From Cudoniella acicularis (lineage: Eukaryota; Ascomycota; Leotiomycetes; Helotiales; Helotiaceae), in NCBI GenBank assembly GCA_013054445.1, contig JAAMPI010000856.1, forward strand, positions 1 through 24,209: a DNA stretch of 24,209 nucleotides. The letters are read 5' to 3'. The notes beneath the pieces were generated by a model, which saw only the letters and a list, made by a program, of their open reading frames with translations, ran no database searches and had not been told where the DNA came from. The translations under genes and the position numbers were made by a program. Below, one piece after another: positions 18,843-24,209 of the stretch. Position 1 is the first letter of the stretch. Every line of letters starts with the position of its first letter.

Positions 18843-19857
18843 TTAACTGTGAGATCCAGGCCCTATTCGAATTTATCCGCCTTTCTTGTGTTATTCTTAT
18901 GTCGTAGCTCGCAGAGAAAGACACGGATCTGGGGAGTTATTTCTGGAAGAAACTGTCAACTATCGAAATATGTGACGCTATCCGCAATCATTTCAGGTAA
19001 TTTCAACACTTCCGGCTGCTTTTTGCTTGAAACCATCAGTTAGCACAGTGAGTCCAGTTGTCGATAAATCTTCTTATTTAGTTTAGGTCACCAAGCGGTC
19101 TATAAATTCACTCAAGTAAGTGCCTGCACACAAGCCAGGCAGAACCCAGGTTGATATCGGCCTATAACGCTAGCAAGCTCGTTATAAGTATCTACTCACA
19201 ATCGAGTCTTACCTAGGTTTTTCTTTTCACAACCATTTCACAAAGCATCGCAACACGTGTCATGCAGCAACCTGATACCAAAATACCTTCCTTCTTGTGG
19301 TCTGTCACGCTCAGGATTAAAGTACTCTTTCGTTAACACCTGAATTGCTTAAGAACGGAACTGCTTGCGATCATTGGACGCGCACCACCAAGGAAAACAC
19401 AAAACGCGACATCAAAAACGATAGCACTGCCCAGATATTACCACAACAAGCATACCTTGCTTTGGTAGCTTGCCTTAACGAGTTAGTATCTCGCGAATAT
19501 TTATTTCCTCTCAAAATGTGTCCACTGGACTATCTCCTATTCAGTTCTTGAACGTGCAGTTTCCACTCTTAAGCTCTTCCCTTGCAGCACAACTCGCAAC
19601 TTCACAACAAGGACCTAATTACTTATATTCTTATAAGAAATAGACACATATCACTCCTTTAGCTGCTCAAGACTACTCATCAAAAGCTCAAGCCCTTATC
19701 CAAAGCTAACCAACTGTCTAAGTCCCCACCCCCCTATTTGGGACACCTCGCTTAGCTCACCGCCACTCCCTACCCACCCACTTTAAATAATTATATCTTT
19801 ATAACACCTTATTCAATCTCTTTTAAATTTTACACATTTTTTAATTCGATCATAAAG
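18843..19857. other. Gene-free stretch leading into a pogo-type element remnant
   Basis: Short frames (18849-19043, 19345-19551) show no domains. From about 19712 the sequence CTGTCTAAGTCCCCACCCCCC could be the outer end of the pogo-type element whose transposase start lies at 19858. No matching right end was found, so this boundary is a guess. Confidence 0.35.
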
Positions 19858-19976
19858 AGTATATATACCGAGGAAGACGTTATACGAGCACTCGGGGACA
19901 TTATAAATAGCGCGTCTGTACGAAAAGCTAGTCTTGGCTATAGAGTTCTAAGGTCTACACTTTAGAATCGCATTAA
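19858..19976 (+). pseudogene. pogo/Fot-type transposase, N-terminal helix-turn-helix remnant
   Basis: One frame reads IYTEEDVIRALGDIINSA, then SVRKASLGYRVLRSTL, a stop (TAG) and NRIN. This matches the psq-type helix-turn-helix that opens pogo/Fot transposases. The stop stands where family members commonly have Gln (CAG), so a C-to-T change is the likely cause. No DDE catalytic domain follows; the homology ends abruptly at 19976, where different, LTR-like DNA begins. It is a dead fragment. Confidence 0.75.
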
Positions 19977-20150
19977 TGTAGTGGGGATGCTGGCACTGGT
20001 GCTAGTGCTAGGTCACGTGGTTCGCAGACACGTGATCTAGACGAAGGAGGATAAAAGACGTGTTCTTAGGCAGCGTAGCTTNCTCTCNTTAAGTCAAATT
20101 AATGTCTATTTGAACTCCCTCCCTTTTGGGTTGTATTTGTCCTTCTATAA
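19977..20150 (+). mobile_element. Probable LTR-derived sequence cutting the pogo remnant
   Basis: Directly after the pogo fragment the sequence starts TGTAGTGGGGATGC, contains CACGTG twice and a GGATAAAAGACG TATA-like stretch, then pyrimidine-rich DNA (CTCCCTCCCTTTTGGG). This layout resembles the start of a fungal LTR. No clear CA end or target duplication was found, so the right boundary is approximate. It holds two ambiguous bases (20082, 20088). Confidence 0.35.
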
Positions 20151-20321
20151 TATAATTACGTAAAACTTAAAATATAAACTATTTATATATGGATTACTTA
20201 ATATAAAAAAATATAAAAATTTTTAGCTTATAAATTAGAATATAATTAACCTTTAAAAAACAAAATTTCTTTTATATATAATTTATATATAAACTAAAAT
20301 CTTTAATAATTTCTTTATTAA
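20151..20321. other. AT-rich spacer between two element remnants
   Basis: Almost entirely A and T with TATATA-rich runs and no open frame. It is probably strongly mutated repeat DNA of unknown origin. Confidence 0.4.
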
Positions 20322-20571
20322 TGTCGGTATCATCTAATACGGTGCACTACATATCACTGTCGTAGAGATCGATCAGATATGCGTTATACGGTGTTATATT
20401 ATATGATACTCGAATAGCAAAGAAGCTATTTAGAGGGGTGTAAATACAGGAAGTGAGTCACATGTTAGTGGGCTAGTCCTAATACGGTAAGTGTGATTAC
20501 GTGATCATGTCACGTGCAACCACAACCTACTAGTATAGCAACACTAGGGGCACTTAGAAGTGGCCGTAATC
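20322..20571 (-). repeat. Candidate 3' LTR of the copia element
   Basis: This lies just past the end of the RNase H coding relic. The block begins TG and ends CA on the plus strand, and a purine-rich tract (GGATAAAAAGAGG on the minus strand, about 20608-20620) precedes it in element orientation. The alternative pair 20392-20543 (TGTTAT...AGCAACA) is also possible. Without the second LTR the ends cannot be fixed. Confidence 0.4.
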
Positions 20572-20619
20572 AGTGCGCTACCTATTAGAAAACTTCTTAT
20601 AGAAACCTCTTTTTATCCT

Positions 20620-23600
20620 TAACGCTCTACCTATTCTATAATACGTAGGTCAATCCTATTAGTATCAATAAGCTGCTTTAGTGCCGAGTAACCCTTTGAC
20701 TTAGTCATTGAATCAGCTAGGTTAGTGTCCCTATCGATCTATTTAACTTCTACGATCTCACGTCTTTTATATGATTGTCAAAGACAGAGGATATCAATCA
20801 TCAAGCGCTTCTCTTGAGTAGTTCCTAGCTTGACAAGACAGTCATATAGGGACTTCGAATCCGTATAGAGAATAAGAGGTAGGGTGATCTAAAGCATACG
20901 GTCGATAGTCGATTTGATCGCGGCGGCGATATCGAACCTATAGCTTATAGCGTAGAGCCCTAAAGCTAGTACACTACAGGTGACTCGTTTATACTTGATT
21001 AAGGACTAATAGACGATATTAGCCTTTCTAGTTGTGTCAGCTAGGGTAATCACGTAGCCGATTTATAAGGACAGATCTATATTATTAGTAAACGATAAAT
21101 CGATAAACACTAGGAGTTATAAGCTATTCTGATCTAGCTTAACAAACTTTAGACCTCTAGATATATTATCGATTTATTACTAGATCTATTTATTTAGGTT
21201 CTTAGCGTTCTTAGTATCTAGATTAGTTATCTAGATAGTAAAGGATAGATCGAAGGCTACTTCTAGTTGACTAATAGAGCCGATATACGCCCCTCTTACT
21301 CGTTAGGTAATATATTAATCCTTAAGTAAGAGTCCCTGTCGGACGACGCCCTTTAAGCTCGTTATAGAGATAGCCTTAGTACTAACTAAGCTTAAATTCT
21401 TATATTAGCTCTCTTGACTTAGTAGTAAGTCGCCTATAAGAAGTAGTTAGATTAGACCGCTATTAAATTTAATTAGTTTACTAGTTAATAGAGGTTCTCG
21501 AGCCTTTAAAATAAGCCTTTAGATATCGATCTTTATTTACTTAAGGTCTACGAATTCCTTATTAGCTAGGATTAGGATATCGTTAGTCTATAGGCTAACG
21601 ATATCGAAAGAGTCGTTAGTGTTCTAATATAATAGACAAAGGTTATACGTAGACTATTATATACCTAATTATTTAGTATAGTAGATATAGTAGGTTATAA
21701 ACTAGTGGTTCCCGGCTTCTAGTACTCCGTATAAGGGCTTAACGACTTATAGAACTATATCCTTAGTAATACCTATTTCTATACTTAATTCTAGAGGTAG
21801 ACGAATATAGAACTCTTAGTTTAGGTTTGACTTTGATTAAACGTAGGCTTATATAATATCTTAAAGATATAGTTTTATAATATCGTTTTAGAACGTAGCT
21901 ACTAGGTAGATAATTAATCTTTAGCTTACCTGTTAAATTATAGGTGACTAGGTAAAGACAAGGTTCTTTCCTTTGTCGTTATACGCCTATATAACGACTC
22001 TAGACTTCTCGAAGGCCTAGTCTATACCCTTATTCTTAATTTTATTAATAAACCTCGAGTTAAAGATACGTATATTAGGAGAGACCTTACTAATATTAAT
22101 AATCTTAAAAACGCCTAGTTCTAGTAGACTAGCGATCTCCTTCTATCGCGAAGCCGTAAACTAGCCTCGATAAATAGTATCTTCTTAGATAAATACTATA
22201 ATATCAGCTATATTTATTATAGTAGGGTATTTATAGGGTCTACCTCGCCTTTACTTTAGTAGAATAGTTAGTACTACTACTACTAGTATAGAGGGAGTTA
22301 TTGTCGCTAGGGGTTCGGGGTTGTCTTTTTTATTAACCTGATCAAAAACAGCCTAGTAGTTTAGATCTTATAGGTACGGCTTAATAATAGTACTATAGAA
22401 GGCCGTAGGTCTATAAAGGAGCTCGACTGTTACTGTCTCCCCGTCGACGCTTAATATTATATATAGTCCTTTCTAAGAGCCTGTTTAGCCGGTATTACCT
22501 TCTCTTTATACTAAGACTAGTGAGTTGAGGGGTAGGTCTTAGATTACTACTATATTTAGGCTATTTCGAGTGTTTAGAGCGTCTACTACTTATCGTTAAG
22601 CTCGTAGCTTCTTAATCTCGTCTATAGCCTTCTTTAAAGCTATTAAGCGCTAGGTGATAGTAGGAGATAGTATATCTAGTTTAGTTATTCTTAGATAGGC
22701 ACTAAATATAAAGAGAGTTAGTATAATATCGTTTAGACTAGTAGAGTCGTTAATTACTTTAAATACTATCTATAAGATAAAATCTAGTTTGATTCTAGGG
22801 ATCTCGGCCGTAATAATCTAGTAAGAACGTTATAAGGGTCCGTAGTAGCGTTCTACTATACTAATTGAGTTATATACCTCTACTAGGACTAGTTTTATCG
22901 AGATGCCTATATTACCGGCGTATTACTTAAACTCCTTACTAATAAAGTTCTTACTAGCGTCGTAGGTAATAAGGTCCGGGGGTCTTAAGTAGGTATTAAT
23001 CTAGTATATATATAGGGCTTCCTAAGTATACTTAGCGCTGATATCTTTAAGGAATCTACTAGCCTAGAATTAGGTTATTTTATTAATAATATATAGTATT
23101 AGCTTGTTTTTAATATAAAGGACGTTAACGACGATATTATAGTTAAAGGAGACGTCGTCTTAGAGTATAAATCTAAATCTATCGAGTGATCTTCTATACT
23201 TCTAATAGAACTTATAATATCGAGTAAGATACTTAATTACTTCTATTTCGACGTTATACCTAGAGCGCTCGAGTATTATATAAAGTCGTTCGACTAAAGG
23301 GTAGCCGAATCGGTGATATAGACAGGCGAGTTTAATATCTATAAAGAAGTAAGGATTATAAGAAAAAGATTTAATAAGAAAAGAATAGAAGAAAGTGTTT
23401 TAAATAAGGAATATATACCTAAATCGTCGTATAACTAATACTAACTTTAAAGGTAATAGTAGGACATTTTTAATATTATCGAATCGAAGTTATAGACGAT
23501 CTATATTAGCTAGAGAGAGAAGGAATAGTATGTTTACTTTAACGACGTAAAAGCTAATCTTATTAATAGGGGTAGGGATAGTGATCAAACTAATAGAAGA

Positions 23601-23795
23601 GGTCGAGCTAATACTAAACTATATTATAGCTATGCCTTTTAAGGTTATATTAATCTATATAGAATCGTCTAGGTTCTATAGGGTAATAAACTGTCTATAA
23701 CTAGTTATCGAGTACTTTACGGCTCTTATATCGATTATAATACCTATAAACTTGTTAGACGAGTAGCGAGTGTTAACGTTACTAGTATATATGTC
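20620..23795 (-). pseudogene. Degenerate copia Pol polyprotein
   Basis: In element order from right to left: a retroviral-type aspartic protease relic at about 23680-23795 (the usual DTG motif region is still visible but mutated); a gag-pre-integrase-like region; an integrase relic at about 22370-23100 (a GPPDLITYDASKNF-like block at about 22944-22985 and an IKPYL end near 22385); a reverse-transcriptase relic at about 21200-22100; and an RNase H relic with [10 protein letters not shown] (20836-20865) and the copia-typical DSMTK end (20700-20723). Frames are broken by many stops, most explained by CAG/CAA/CGA or TGG codons changed to stops. Confidence 0.85.
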
Positions 23796-23810
23796 TATAG
23801 ACGTAATATC

Positions 23811-24025
23811 TGTTATAGACCTAGTTTAACGCGTCCCCTTTACCTAACGCGTCCCCCCTTGTCACGTGTCCTAGTCCGTGCTAGACTCACCTCCTGTATA
23901 TAAGGCCCCTTTAGGGCCACCTCTCTTCTTCTCTCCTTAGCTTAGTTTCTTCGTGAATATAGTACTTCTTATAAATACGTTCCTACGTGACGTTAGGGCC
24001 CTAGTGCCTTTATAGAGCTATAACA
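23811..24025 (+). mobile_element. 5' LTR (215 bp) of a second LTR retrotransposon, nested in the copia element
   Basis: The block starts TGTTATAG and ends CTATAACA, a perfect 8-bp inverted terminal repeat with the TG...CA ends expected of an LTR. Inside are two AACGCGTCCCC repeats (about 23829-23855), a TATATAAGG box (about 23897) and a pyrimidine-rich stretch, in the order of a plus-strand promoter. The base composition is clearly less AT-rich than the copia DNA to its left. It begins just where the copia coding relic is still running into its protease, so it looks inserted there. The other end and the target duplication lie outside the window. Confidence 0.7.
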
Positions 24026-24145
24026 TTAAACTAAGCTCTCTCTTCTTACCTAGGAAGGCCTTTAGAATATCCTACCTAACGACGAATCATCGTACGACGA
24101 TTATACGAACCTACGATATACAAAACAAGACGAACAACCCTTACG
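24026..24145 (+). other. Leader between the LTR and the first ATG of the second element
   Basis: About 120 bp between the LTR end and the first ATG. A primer-binding site would be expected at its start (TTAAACTAAGCTCTC), but I could not match it to a particular tRNA. It contains short CGTACGACG-type repeats. Confidence 0.4.
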
Positions 24146-24209
24146 ATGCCGCTACGTGCCGGAGGCCCCTCTAAGGGCAAAGCCCCTAAATTACTACCCC
24201 CGATTCTAT
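24146..24209 (+). CDS. Start of an open frame of the second LTR element, cut by the window edge
   Basis: The ATG at 24146 opens a frame (MPLRAGGPSKGKAPKLLPPI) that is still open at the edge. Its position just after an LTR and leader suggests the beginning of a gag-like protein. Twenty-one codons are too few to identify a domain, so the assignment rests on position only. Confidence 0.4.
   Translation, partial: MPLRAGGPSKGKAPKLLPPIL

Larger units (their letters stand above)
20322..23810 (-). mobile_element. Ty1/copia retrotransposon, RIP-mutated and truncated
   Basis: The element lies on the minus strand in Ty1/copia order (protease, integrase, reverse transcriptase, RNase H). Its left (3') end probably includes an LTR at about 20322-20571, TGTCGGTATC at one end and CCGTAATCA at the other; this boundary is uncertain. 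The right part (gag and 5' LTR) is missing inside the window because another LTR element begins at 23811. Stops and C-to-T/G-to-A changes are dense in all domains, so the element cannot move by itself. Confidence 0.85.

Noticed and set aside
19060..19200. A stretch with tRNA-like words near 19085-19165
   Set aside because: I could not form an acceptor stem, anticodon arm and T arm in the right spacing, so no tRNA is called. No tRNA or rRNA was found anywhere in the window by eye.

Overview
The window looks like a piece of a filamentous ascomycete (Pezizomycotina) genome, most plausibly a Leotiomycete-like fungus. Evidence: introns of about 45-60 bp with GTAAGT/GTATGT-type donors and CTAAC/CTAAT-type branch points, a HET-domain gene, a GH5 endoglucanase, an EGF-type single-pass membrane protein of the fungal kind, and transposons broken by C-to-T/G-to-A changes that look like repeat-induced point mutation (RIP). 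The class-level placement is inference; no database was searched.

Layout. Positions 339-3180 (minus strand) hold a two-exon gene for a 931-residue membrane protein: a long Pro/Ser-rich cytoplasmic N-terminus, a polybasic/Cys juxtamembrane patch, one membrane span, an EGF-like module and a Ser/Ala/Thr-rich tail. About 3.7 kb without a convincing gene follows. Positions 7014-10607 (plus strand) hold three tandem paralogues of a three-exon BTB/POZ gene family. The first has lost most of its BTB domain, the second has an altered splice donor, a 40-nt deletion and frameshifts, and the third is intact (295 residues). After an AT-rich repeat relic (11536-12130) comes a multi-intron GH5 endoglucanase pseudogene with no start codon, several stops and a 210-bp MITE in its 3' end (13591-13800, TA target duplication). 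A single-exon HET-domain gene (13991-16102, minus) is intact.

From about 16.9 kb to the right edge the DNA is dominated by mobile elements: a 272-bp MITE with 41-bp inverted repeats and a TTA duplication (16965-17236), the N-terminal helix-turn-helix remnant of a pogo-type transposase (19858-19976) apparently cut by LTR-like DNA, and a heavily mutated Ty1/copia element on the minus strand (about 20322-23810). The copia element is itself interrupted in front of its protease by the 5' LTR of a second, plus-strand LTR element that runs out of the window.

The intact genes (EGF-type membrane protein, one BTB protein, HET protein) are not an operon and show no direct functional link. The theme is a gene-poor, fast-evolving accessory region: birth and decay of a BTB family, loss of a cellulase, and nested transposons next to a self/non-self recognition-type gene. 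I did not find a demonstrably new biological system. The best second-look items are the decaying BTB trio, the two MITEs and the nested retroelements.
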